From an uncultured Clostridia bacterium (GTDB lineage Bacteria > Bacillota > Clostridia > TANB77 > CAG-508), in the NCBI GenBank assembly GCA_947573445.1, contig CANPFR010000014.1, positions 1-37,298 of the forward strand: a DNA stretch of 37,298 nt, written 5' to 3'. Numbering within the stretch: the first letter of the stretch is position 1; every line of letters starts with the position of its first letter. Shown in pieces: positions 17,707 to 27,131 of the stretch. Position numbers and translations under genes: made by a program. Under the pieces are notes generated by a model. That model saw only the letters and a program-made list of their open reading frames with translations, was not told the DNA's origin and searched no databases.

Positions 17707-20700
17707 ATGCAAAAATTTGTACATTTGCACGTTCATAGCGAATATAGTTTGCTAGATGGAATGTGCCGAATCAAAGATTTACCAAAACGAGCCAAGGAAT
17801 TGGGAATGGAGTCCATTGCGATTACAGACCATGGTGTTATGTTTGGAGCTGTTAATTTTTATAAAGAATGCAAAGTCCAAGGAATTAAGCCAATCATTGG
17901 ATGTGAAGTATACGTAGCACCACGAAGCAGAACAGATAAGCAATCAGGAATCGATGATCGATATGCACATTTGATTCTGCTTGCTAAAAATCAGAAAGGC
18001 TATGAAAATTTAATCAAATTAGTTTCTATTTCATTTACAGAAGGTTATTATTACAAACCTCGCATTGATACTGAAATATTAGAACAATACAGTGAAGGAC
18101 TGATTTGTTTAAGTGCGTGTTTGGCAGGCAGTATCAATCAGGCAATTTTGCAAGACGATATGGAAAAAGCCAAAGAAATTGCGTTATGGCATAAACGTGT
18201 TTTTGGGGAGGACTATTATTTAGAGATTCAGAACAATGGCTTGGCAAAACAAGTTTTGGTAAACCAAAAATTGATTGAATTATCACATGAGTTAGAGATT
18301 CCATTGGTTGCGACAAATGATGCCCATTATTTGAAAAAAGAAGATAGTTATAATCACGAGATTTTATTATGCATTCAAACAGGTAAAAAAATGACAGATG
18401 AAGACAGAATGCGTTTTGAAGTAGATGAATTTTATATCAAATCTCCCGAAGAAATGATCGAGTATTTTTCCAATGTACCAGAAGCCATTGAAAATACAGT
18501 GAAAATTGCGGAGAAGTGTCAGTTTGATTTTGAGTTTGGTGTTACCAAACTTCCTAATTATGATGTGCCAGAAGAATTTGAAACACATGAGGCGTATTTT
18601 AGAAAGCTATGTCATGATGGAATCAAAGAACGTTATGGTGAAAATCCATCCCAAGAAATTCTAGAACGAGCAGAATATGAAATGGATATTATTTCCAAAA
18701 TGGGTTATGTAGATTATTATTTAATTGTATGGGATTTCATTCATTATGCCAAAAGTGTCCAAATTGCAGTAGGTCCTGGACGTGGTTCAGGAGCAGGCTC
18801 GATTGTTGCTTATGCAGTAGGAATTACAGATATTGACCCCATCAAATATAATTTGCTATTTGAGCGATTTTTGAATCCAGACCGTATTAGTATGCCTGAT
18901 TTTGACGTAGATTTCTGCTACGAAAGACGTCGGAGAAGTCATTGATTATGTTGCCAGAAAATATGGCCAAGACCATGTTTCCCAAATTATAACTTTTGGT
19001 ACGATGTCTGCTAGAAGTGTGATACGTGATGTAGGAAGGGTGTTAGATGTACCTTACAATGAAGTAGACAAATTAGCTAAAATGATTCCATTTGAATTAC
19101 ATATTACAATTGCGAAAGCCTTAGAAGAAAATCGAGAGCTAAAGGCATTCTATGAAAGTGATGAAATGGTAAAAAAAATCATTGATATAGCACAAGGTTT
19201 AGAAGGTATGCCAAGAAATGCTTCAACCCATGCATGTGGAGTGGTTATTACCAAAAATCCAGTCGACACTTATGTGCCATTGTACGTCAATGATGGAACG
19301 CCAGTGGCACAATATACGATGACGTTACTAGAAGAGCTTGGCTTACTAAAAATGGATTTTTTAGGTTTAAGAACCTTAACCGTGATTGAAGATTGCAAAC
19401 AATTGATTCAGAAAAATCGTGGCATTGACGTTGTTTTTGATGAGTCAATGAGTGATCCAAATGTTTATAAATTATGGCAAGAAGGTAACACATTTGGGAT
19501 TTTCCAATTTGAAAGTAGTGGAATGACTTCTTTTATGAAGGAATTAAAACCAGATTGTTTGGAGGATATTATTGCAGGTGTTTCGCTTTACCGACCAGGT
19601 CCGATGGATCAAATTCCGCGTTATGTGAAGGGCAAGCTAAATCCAGGGCATAACGAATATACACATCCAGCATTGGAGCCAATTTTGAATGTCACATATG
19701 GATGTATGGTATACCAAGAACAAGTAATGCAAATTGTACGTGATTTGGCTGGCTACTCCCTTCGGAAGGGCCGATTTAGTACGTCGTGCTATGGGAAAGA
19801 AAAAATTAGATGTAATGGCAAAAGAACGTGAAATTTTCATTCATGGTCAAGTAGATGAAAATGGAAATATAGTCGTTCCAGGTTGTGTAAGAAATGGAAT
19901 TGATGCGGAATCTGCCAATAAAATATTTGATGAAATGGTAGAATTTGCCAAATATGCTTTCAATAAATCTCATGCAGCAGCCTATGCGGTTGTTTCTTAC
20001 AGAACAGCCTATTTGAAAGCTTATTACAAAGAAGAATTGATGGCAGCAACATTAAATAGTTTCTTAGGAAATCTGGATAAAATCCCAGTTTACGTAAATG
20101 ATTGCAAAAAAATGAAAATTAAAATTTTACCACCGAATATTAACAAAAGTGATACACGTTTTACAGTAGATGATAACCAAATTCGTTTCGGGCTTCGGAA
20201 CGATAAAAAATGTAGGAATTGCAGCCATTAATAGTATTGTAGAAGAAAGAGAGACCAATGGCCAATATGAAAATTTCGCTTCTTTTTGTGAAAGAATCAA
20301 AGAGAAAGGAATCAATAAAAAATGTGTAGAAAGTTTGATAAAAGCTGGTGTTTTTGATGATTTTGGCAAAAACCGTGCAACCCTTTTAGCTTCTTTTGAA
20401 GGCATCATTGATTTGATTAACAATAGTGGTAAAAAGGTGATGGAAAACCAAGTTTCTATGTTTGATTTGATGGCAGAAGAGGAAGAGATAATGGAAACAA
20501 AAAAGTACGTTTTTGTTGAAAAACCGGAATTTGAAGAAAAAGAATTGCTGAGTTTAGAAAAAGAAATGATTGGTGTATATATTTCTGGACATCCACTTGA
20601 AAAATACAGAGAATTGCTAGAAAAAACAACGAATATCAATACATTGAACCTACTAAAAATCAATGCAGACATGGAAGAATTTGGCAAAACACTGGAATAT

Positions 20701-21207
20701 AGAGATAATCAAAATGTCAAATATGCAGGAATTATTACGAAAATCAAGAAAAAGTTTACCAAAAATAATTCCATTATGGCATTTGTGACAATGGAGGATT
20801 TGTATGGAAGTGTGGAATTGATTGTATTTGATAGTGTGTATCACAGTTCACAGAATGCTTTGATTGAGGAAAATGTTGTTTTGGTAGAAGGAAGACTTTC
20901 CATTCGTGAGGATGAGCCTGCCAAAATTGTAGCAAGTTCGATAAAAGATTTAAACGGTAGTAGCGCGTGTCAAGAGGGTACAAATGGTAAAATTAATCAA
21001 ATTTCATTAAATATCACGAATTTATCAGAAGAAACCAAAACAAGATTACGTGGGGCAATTAAGTTTTTTTCTGGGGATAGAGCCAATGTAAAATTAGAGA
21101 TTTTGCAAGAGGATGAAATTAAGCCATGTGGTGGAATTTATATGACCAATCAAATATTGGAGGCGTTTGAAGAGATTGTGGGCAAAGAAAATATTATTTT
21201 AAAATAG
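17707..21207 (+). CDS. dnaE: DNA polymerase III alpha subunit DnaE, with three CGGA +1 shifts
   Basis: The replicative polymerase of the DnaE1 type. The ATG at 17707 follows AAGGGGAAGGGT; PHP motifs come first ([22 protein letters not shown]). Four reading-frame segments are needed. Shift 1, CGG at 18931, comes seven residues after the catalytic DFDVDF (Asp400, Asp402) and gives [16 protein letters not shown]. Shift 2, CGG at 19763, gives [17 protein letters not shown], which is highly conserved. Shift 3, CGG at 20196, gives [16 protein letters not shown]. Each time the C is skipped and GGA is glycine (409, 686, 830). The result is 1165 aa, the normal length, with the helix-hairpin-helix and OB domain ([15 protein letters not shown]) at the end. 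Without all three shifts no polymerase could be made. Confidence 0.95.
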
Positions 21208-21210
21208 AAC

Positions 21211-21239
21211 TTGATTTTTTCAGGAAAACATAGTAAAAT
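21211..21239 (+). promoter_or_regulatory. Promoter upstream of the 164-aa pilin-like gene
   Basis: TTGATT at 21211-21216, a 17-base spacer and TAAAAT at 21234-21239. Confidence 0.6.
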
Positions 21240-21271
21240 ACGAAAGAGATTTTGGGGAGGAATTAGAGGAA

Positions 21272-21766
21272 ATGAAAGAGGAAAAGGGATTTGCCTATCA
21301 AGTTTTGCTATTAATCATTATTATTATCATAGCAATTGCTGGTGTTTTGATTAATCAAGTTGTGGGCAAAGATGGATTCATTAATCGTATGACAGAAATG
21401 GAGACAGAATATAGTAAAGAAGATGTTTTAGAAAAAATTAATCATAAAGTGACACAGAAATTTATTGCATTAAATAACACAGCAAAAGAAAATAATCAAA
21501 ATATTTCTGATCTTTATAATACAGAGGTTGTGATTGAGTTTTTGAAGCAAAATTTAATCATTGAAGAAATATATGATGAAACAGGGAATTTTCAGGAAGG
21601 TATGTATGATATCAATGTCGGAAAATTAAAGGAAGAAGAGAAGGAAGTTCATTATATAGGGAAATTTCAACTAGAGAAAATCCAGGAGAAATATATGGTT
21701 ATATGGTATAATGAAAAAGGAGAAAAACAAGAGGTTGGAGAATTACAGATTCAACAAATGATATAA
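21272..21766 (+). CDS. Pilin-like membrane-anchored protein
   Basis: A 164-aa protein with a short charged leader MKEEKG, then FAYQVLLLIIIIIIAIAGVL and GKDGFINRMTEME. Leader, helix and the GxDGxI turn resemble the prepilin-like protein at 5897 (GSDGIL). The Gly-Phe at the end of the leader could be a prepilin peptidase site. The remaining 130 residues are acidic and of unknown fold. It may be a type IV pseudopilin, but no assembly genes are nearby apart from the CpaE-like protein at 8529. A terminator follows. Confidence 0.65.
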   Translation: MKEEKGFAYQVLLLIIIIIIAIAGVLINQVVGKDGFINRMTEMETEYSKEDVLEKINHKVTQKFIALNNTAKENNQNISDLYNTEVVIEFLKQNLIIEEIYDETGNFQEGMYDINVGKLKEEEKEVHYIGKFQLEKIQEKYMVIWYNEKGEKQEVGELQIQQMI

Positions 21767-21773
21767 AACAAAA

Positions 21774-21799
21774 AAACAAGCAATCTTGCTTGTTTTTTT
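21774..21799 (+). terminator. Rho-independent terminator between convergent genes
   Basis: Stem ACAAGCA/TGCTTGT with a four-base loop and a T-run. With the A-run on the left it could also serve the converging gene on the minus strand. Confidence 0.85.
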
Positions 21800-21803
21800 G
21801 TTT

Positions 21804-22667
21804 TTATAAATCATATAAATTTTGCTCAATGCAAGTTTTGGCTCTTTTTACGGTTTTGGGATCATCGGAGTGAAGGGCATTTTCCAAAAATTCAGGATGT
21901 TCTAATAAAAATTCACGCATACATTTATCTGGATTTTCTGTGTATTTGTTTAACATGTTAAATTGATTTTCGTTGATAATATTTAGTTCTTTGGCTTTTT
22001 CGAACAAAGTTTGATTAATTTGGAATAAAGTAAGAGAACAAATGCCGTGTTCGGTTAAGATTTGAGAACCATTTTGCATACGATCTACAACAGCTATGCT
22101 AGTCACAATTTTGCCATCAAGTGTTTCAATTGCTGGAATCCATGCACGAAGATAGCTTGAAGCAATGGTGATTAAATCTGTGATATGTAAGATGCGTTTG
22201 TTGGTTAATTTTGGAGTAGAAGTTGTTTCTTTGAAATCATAAGTACTAACAACGGTTGATAAATTTTTATAAATGGTAATATGAGGTTTTTTCAGAAAAT
22301 AAGCCATTAAAATAGAGAAAAACCAATCACGTCTTTCGCCACCAGAGATGTAATCAATAGAAGATAAGTCGACAGTAGTTTCGATAAAAGTTTTTAAATG
22401 GTCAATAACCGTTTTGTAAATTTGGTTATTTTGATATTGTGCTAGTACTTTTTCAAAAAGATTGGCTGGAATCGAATCTTTAGAAGTCGTTTCTAATTGG
22501 ATATCGATGAAATGAAGTAATTCTTGTGCAGCTTCTGGACTTCCATAAAGAAAATGCGTGTTGTTATAGTAAGGACTAATGGTTCCTGAAGTTAACCAAA
22601 ATGGTTCATTTTCTTTGCATATTTGAAATGCATTTGTTTTGAATAATAGAGATGTTAAATCATTCAT
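21804..22667 (-). CDS. Orotate phosphoribosyltransferase-like protein
   Basis: A 287-aa type I phosphoribosyltransferase-like protein. FWLTSGTISPYYNNT near residues 23-37 resembles the N-terminal motif of PyrE. YISGGERRDWFFSILMAYFL matches the orotate-PRTase substrate region, and ILHITDLITIASSYLRAWI takes the place of the PRPP-binding loop, though the usual acidic D(E/D)-x-x-TTG is altered to DLITIAS. Activity is therefore uncertain. The C-terminal 80 residues are an added helical region. Start chosen at the ATG preceded by AGGAGGAAAAA; an upstream ATG in frame has no ribosome site. No other pyrimidine gene is nearby. Confidence 0.75.
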   Translation of the reverse strand: MNDLTSLLFKTNAFQICKENEPFWLTSGTISPYYNNTHFLYGSPEAAQELLHFIDIQLETTSKDSIPANLFEKVLAQYQNNQIYKTVIDHLKTFIETTVDLSSIDYISGGERRDWFFSILMAYFLKKPHITIYKNLSTVVSTYDFKETTSTPKLTNKRILHITDLITIASSYLRAWIPAIETLDGKIVTSIAVVDRMQNGSQILTEHGICSLTLFQINQTLFEKAKELNIINENQFNMLNKYTENPDKCMREFLLEHPEFLENALHSDDPKTVKRAKTCIEQNLYDL

Positions 22668-22698
22668 AATTTTTCCTCCTAAATTTGATATCTTCTTT

Positions 22699-22727
22699 AC
22701 TATACTAGAAAAGTTTGATAAAGTCAA
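22699..22727 (-). promoter_or_regulatory. Promoter of the minus-strand PRTase-like gene
   Basis: On the minus strand TTGACT (22727-22722), a 17-base spacer and TATAGT (22704-22699), about 32 bases before the start codon. Confidence 0.7.
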
Positions 22728-22777
22728 TGTTTTAGAGAAAATTAGTAAACAAAATGTGACATTTTTTGATAAAACTA

Positions 22778-22806
22778 TGGACAAAATCGAAAAATTCAGG
22801 TAAAAT
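22778..22806 (+). promoter_or_regulatory. Promoter of the phosphodiester glycosidase gene
   Basis: TGGACA at 22778-22783, a 17-base spacer and TAAAAT at 22801-22806. It is divergent from the PRTase-like promoter. Confidence 0.6.
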
Positions 22807-22840
22807 ATTTATATTGACATTTTACTTTAGAATAGGAGAA

Positions 22841-24031
22841 ATGAATAAAATGAGAATGAATACAATAGATAAAGCAATCATGGAAGAAAGAGCAGAATTA
22901 AAAAGAGCACAAAAAGAGAGAAAAAACAATAAGAAAACGCAGCAAAAATCGAATTACATTGGCGTGAAACGATTTTTTGCTGTGATGTTTTTATTAGGTT
23001 GCATCGGAATTATAACTGGTTTAACCTTATTATATGGTCCATGGAGAGGATTTCGCGATTGGCTTATTACAACAGCAATGACCACTATGACACATCAATA
23101 TTTTGCCACTTGGTTCTATGATGATGATGTGATACAAGATGCTTTAAACCGTAACAAGGTTGTCGAAATTGAGGAAGACACAGATACCAATTTAATTGAA
23201 TTTGCGAATCAAAAAACGAATCATTATGCAAATGAGTATGAAAGACAGATTTTAGAGCGTGATCCGCAAAACAATGATTATAAAATCATTGAGATTAATG
23301 ATAAAAAATTTACTGGTTATTTAGTGGCCGTATATGATCCATCCAGAATTGAAGCAGTTTGTACAAAAAATCTAGGGGTATCTGGTCAGTATTTGACAAC
23401 AATGGCAGAAGACAATGATGCATTAATTGCCATTAATGGTGGTGGATTTAATGATCCTAATTTTAATAGCACAGGAGGTTCACCACTTGGTATCACACTT
23501 TGCCAAGGAAATTATAAATCACAAGCACCATATTCAGGGGCAGGAGGCGTGATTGGATTTACCAAAGATCATAAACTGATTTTAACTTCTAAAGTAACCC
23601 AAAAAGAAATGACAGATAAAGGTATTCGTGATGCTGTTACATTTGGTCCCTTTTTGATTGTGAATGGAAAGGCTTCTTCAGTTGTTGGTAATGGTGGTTG
23701 GGGAACAGCACCTCGAACGGCTATTGCACAAAGAAAAGATGGAATTGTATTATTCCTAATCATCGATGGTAGAACAGCTTCTAAACCAGGTGCTGATATG
23801 GATGATTTAATTGAAATTTTACAAGATTATGGGGCGTATAATGCTGCGAATTTAGACGGTGGTACATCAAGTGTATTGGTGGTTAACAATACAATTGTAA
23901 ATGATCCAATTGACAGTTCTGGAGCCCATAAAACAAGGCCAATTTCGACAGGATTTATTTTAACCAAAGATGAAAGTGATAATGGAGATCACAAAGTTGT
24001 TGCTGATAAATTAGGGGAGGATGAAGAATAG
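22841..24031 (+). CDS. Phosphodiester glycosidase family (NAGPA/DUF2233) membrane protein
   Basis: A protein of up to 396 aa. A basic cytoplasmic tail precedes one membrane helix (FFAVMFLLGCIGIITGLTLLY, about 45-65). The extracytoplasmic domain has the NAGPA-type pattern: ALIAINGGGFNDP, then TFGPFLIVNGK, GTAPRTAIAQRKDG and the final NLDGGTSSVLVVNN. Such proteins remove or hydrolyse sugar-phosphodiester groups, in bacteria often linked to exopolysaccharide or wall polymers. AGGAG is very close to the ATG at 22841, so ATG 22850 or 22856 could be the real start. The stop overlaps the next GTG start by one base. Confidence 0.88.
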   Translation: MNKMRMNTIDKAIMEERAELKRAQKERKNNKKTQQKSNYIGVKRFFAVMFLLGCIGIITGLTLLYGPWRGFRDWLITTAMTTMTHQYFATWFYDDDVIQDALNRNKVVEIEEDTDTNLIEFANQKTNHYANEYERQILERDPQNNDYKIIEINDKKFTGYLVAVYDPSRIEAVCTKNLGVSGQYLTTMAEDNDALIAINGGGFNDPNFNSTGGSPLGITLCQGNYKSQAPYSGAGGVIGFTKDHKLILTSKVTQKEMTDKGIRDAVTFGPFLIVNGKASSVVGNGGWGTAPRTAIAQRKDGIVLFLIIDGRTASKPGADMDDLIEILQDYGAYNAANLDGGTSSVLVVNNTIVNDPIDSSGAHKTRPISTGFILTKDESDNGDHKVVADKLGEDEE

Positions 24032-25225
24032 TGTACGAGATATTTGCTGATTTACATGTACATATTGGAAGAAGTGAGAAGGGAAAACCAATTAAAATAA
24101 CAGCAGCAAGAAGTTTGAATTTTGCCAATATTGCCAAAGAGTGTGCTCAGAAAAAAGGAATTCAGCTGGTAGGAATTATCGATTGTGCCTCACCTTATGT
24201 GATCGAAGATATTGAGGAATTTTTGCAAAAAGGAGAGGCTTTTGAGATTCCAGATGGAGGCATTGTTTATCAAAATAAAGTTTGTATTATTTTGGGAAGT
24301 GAAATTGAAACATCAGAAATCAATGATGAAGGAAAAACGGGTAGTGCACATAATTTATGTTATTTTCCAACCCTAAAGGATATAAAAGCATTTTCCAGTG
24401 AAATGTCACATCACATAAAAAATATGACACTTAGTTCACAAAGAGCTAATATATCAGCTTATGAGTTGATTGATATTGTTGAAAAATACAATGGAGTTCT
24501 GGTTCCAGCACATTGTTTTACACCACATAAAAGTTTTTATGGAAATTGTACATCTTCTTTGAAACGTATTTTCAAAGAGAAATATGATAAAATTCCAGCC
24601 ATAGAACTAGGCCTTAGTTCAGATACTTTTTTGGCTGACCAAATAACTGAATTGGAAAATAAGACATTTTTGACCAATTCAGATGCTCATTCATTACCTA
24701 AAATTGCAAGAGAATATAATAAAATGAGCTTAGAAGCCATTAGTTTTAAAGAATTTCAAAAAGCATTACTGCGAGAAGATGGTCGAAAAATCATGGCCAA
24801 TTATGGTTTGGATCCTAAATTGGGAAAATATCACAGAACTTATTGTGAGATTTGTGACAAAAGGATTGCTGGAACAGTACCAGTTACAAAATGCGACAGT
24901 TGTGATAGTAGAAATATTACAATGGGGGTATTTGACCGAATTGAAATGATAAAAGATAAGAAAATGACCAGAAGTCCCGAGTTTAGACCAGATTATATTT
25001 ATCAAATTCCACTTACCTTTATTCCAGGTTTGGGGAACAAAACAATTGATAAATTATTAAATCATTTTGAGACAGAAATGACTATTTTACATAAAGTATC
25101 AGAAGATGATTTGGAGGCTGTGGTTGGAAAGAAAGTGGCACAAAATATTATTCTTGCACGAGAGGGAAAAATGCATATTGTAGAAGGTGGCGGAGGTGTT
25201 TACCGGAAAAGTTAACGGAACTTAA
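24031..25225 (+). CDS. Endonuclease Q-like PHP/zinc-ribbon/HhH protein, end restored by a CGGA +1 shift
   Basis: The PHP-like domain starts FADLHVHIGRSEKGKPI and contains GSEIETSEI and AHCFTPHKSFYG. A zinc ribbon follows at about 270-295 (CEICDKRI ... CDSCDSR). Helix-hairpin-helix motifs come next (FIPGLGNKTIDKLL, LEAVVGKKVAQNI). This layout matches the EndoQ family, which nicks DNA at deaminated bases; the bacterial role is inferred. GTG start overlapping the previous stop. Zero-frame reading ends GVYRKS at 25215. At TAC CGG AAA (CGG 25204-25206) the +1 reading gives GGGGVYGKVNGT and stops at 25225 (397 aa, Gly392). The Gly-rich tail suits the shifted reading better, but only six residues differ. 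Confidence 0.85.
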
Positions 25226-25307
25226 AAAACGAAAGTTTACGGAAAAATAGAATAAAATACAAAACCTTGAATATAATCTAAAAACAACATTTCAAAGGAA
25301 GAGGCCA

Positions 25308-25927
25308 ATGAAAAGGAAAAATGTATTTTTTTATTATGTTCAAAATAACAAAAAAAGTTTGTGTTTTTTAATTCTAGTATTTCTGATTCGGCATGGTTGC
25401 AGGAATTGCATTTATTAACCATGTGGGAGAAACTGGAAGACAGGAAATTGAAAATTATATTAATTCATTAAAAGAAAATATCAAATTATCTGATGAAATC
25501 AATCAAACAGTTATTTTAAAACAAAGTATCAAGCAAAATTTAATGTTTGTTTTAATGATATGGTTTTTAGGATGTACTTTACTAGGAAGTTTTTTGATTT
25601 ATGGTGCAGTTCTGTATAAGGGATTTTCCATTGGTTATACAGCTTCAGCGATTATTGCGACATTGGGGACAAAGTCACGGAACGATTTTTGTTACGTCTT
25701 CTCTGTTACTTCAAAACTTGATTTTTCTTCCTATGTTATTGATTTTGTCAGATAGTGGGATTAAATTGTATCGAACATTAAGGCAGGGTCAATTTGCAAA
25801 TATGAAATTTGAAATCATAAGGTATACGGTAATTGCTTTAATTGCAATGGTGATTGCGATGATTGCAAGTTATGTTGAGATATACTTTTCTACAAGTTTT
25901 TTGTTTTTTTTAAAAGATTTTTTATAA
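25308..25927 (+). CDS. spoIIM: Stage II sporulation protein M, with CGGC and CGGA +1 shifts
   Basis: SpoIIM is a membrane protein of the SpoIIDMP engulfment machine that remodels septal peptidoglycan. Three segments are required. From ATG 25308 (AAAGGAAG upstream) the first helix runs to LVFLI; then CGG at 25389 followed by C is skipped as C-GGC, giving LI-G-MVAGIAFINHVG. The second site, TCA CGG AAC (CGG 25678), gives GTKS-G-TIFVTSSLLLQNLIF. The joined protein is 205 aa (Gly28 and Gly124), the usual length, with about five helices. Position just before xerD is the conserved Bacillus/Clostridium arrangement and supports the identity. The first site is the only CGGC case in the window. Confidence 0.9.
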
Positions 25928-25933
25928 AAAGTC

Positions 25934-25962
25934 TTTACTTTTTTGAGAAAATCTGATATAAC
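25934..25962 (+). promoter_or_regulatory. Promoter for xerD
   Basis: TTTACT at 25934-25939, a 17-base spacer and TATAAC at 25957-25962; start codon at 26005. Confidence 0.6.
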
Positions 25963-26004
25963 AGTAATGTCTTATGTAAATTATAAAGGAATGGGGTATT
26001 AATA

Positions 26005-26886
26005 ATGGATAAACAAATAAAACTTTTTTTAGAATTTTTACAAAATGATAAGAAATTGTCAAGCAATACGTTGCAATCATACAAAAGAGATATTGTACAA
26101 TATCAAAGTTACATAGACAAGAATAAATTGAATTATTTAAAAGTAGATGAAGAACAAGTTAATAAATATCTAAAAAGCTTGATAAAGGCCAATAAAAAGC
26201 CATCAACTGTTTCTCGAAATTTGGCAACCATGAGAGCTTTTTATCAATATTTGGTACGCATAAAAAAAGTGAAAAAAGACCCAACAGACGGTATTCATGC
26301 ACCCAAAATTGAGAAAAGTATACCAAGTGTATTAACAGCTAAAGAAGTTGAGTTATTATTAGAACAGCCTAAAAATGTAGATTTAAAAGGAATTCGTGAT
26401 AAAGCAATGCTTGAATTTGCTTATGCAACAGGAATGAGGGTAACAGAGATTATTTCATTAGATATCACAGATGTAAATGTGGAAGAAAGTTATGTTACTT
26501 GTAATACAGGAATGAAAAAAAGAAACATTCCATTAGGAAATTTATCTTTACAAGCATTGGTTGAATATATAGAAAAGGCAAGGCCAGTCTTAATTAAGGA
26601 TGAGAACGACAAGGCACTTTTTGTAAACATCAATGGAAAAAGATTGACACGTCAAGGTTTTTGGAAAATAGTTAAATTTTATAAAGAACAAGCACATATT
26701 GAAAAAGATATCACACCACATGTTTTAAGACATTCATTTGCAACACATCTTTTAAGAAATGGAGCTGATCTAAAATCCATCCAAACAATGCTTGGTCATT
26801 CAGATATTTCGTCAACACAAGTATATATGCAATTTAAAAATGAAAATTTAAAAGATATTTATAATAAAGCACATCCACGTGCTTAA
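26005..26886 (+). CDS. xerD: Site-specific tyrosine recombinase XerD
   Basis: A 293-aa tyrosine recombinase. The N-terminal SAM-like core-binding domain (1-90) has LSSNTLQSYKRDI and STVSRNLATMRAFYQYL. The catalytic domain has Arg in YATGMRVTEIISLD, the HxLRH motif in PHVLRHSFATHLL, LGHSDISSTQVY with the late His and the nucleophile Tyr, and ends at HPRA. XerC/D resolve chromosome dimers at dif. Following spoIIM, as in B. subtilis (ripX), it is most likely XerD, not an integrase of a mobile element. No att sites are seen. Confidence 0.94.
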   Translation: MDKQIKLFLEFLQNDKKLSSNTLQSYKRDIVQYQSYIDKNKLNYLKVDEEQVNKYLKSLIKANKKPSTVSRNLATMRAFYQYLVRIKKVKKDPTDGIHAPKIEKSIPSVLTAKEVELLLEQPKNVDLKGIRDKAMLEFAYATGMRVTEIISLDITDVNVEESYVTCNTGMKKRNIPLGNLSLQALVEYIEKARPVLIKDENDKALFVNINGKRLTRQGFWKIVKFYKEQAHIEKDITPHVLRHSFATHLLRNGADLKSIQTMLGHSDISSTQVYMQFKNENLKDIYNKAHPRA

Positions 26887-26909
26887 AAAGCAAAATTTGT
26901 AAGAGTGGG

Positions 26910-26950
26910 AACTTACCGAAGAATCAAATTCTTAGGTAAGTTTCTTTTAA
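26910..26950 (+). terminator. Rho-independent terminator after xerD
   Basis: A long hairpin AACTTACC-GAAGAAT ... ATTCTT-A-GGTAAGTT with a T-rich tail. Confidence 0.85.
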
Positions 26951-27131
26951 TTTTTAATAAAAAATAAGGAGGAGAGAAGGCTTAGAAAAATTATGGTAGT
27001 AGTGAAAGAATTTGTTTATAGTAAGCAAAAGTACGAAACCTTAGAAAATGAGAAATGAAAAAATTAAAATGTCATATTTGCCAAGTTCTTTGCATAAAAT
27101 ATGAATAAAAGTTTAGATAAAGGAGTTTTTT

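Noticed and set aside
26005..26886. Integrase of a mobile element
   Set aside because: Position after spoIIM, length and lack of att repeats or phage genes fit chromosomal xerD.
26951..27131. T-box or other riboswitch before asnB
   Set aside because: No conserved T-box sequence or antiterminator/terminator pair is visible, only a plausible promoter.
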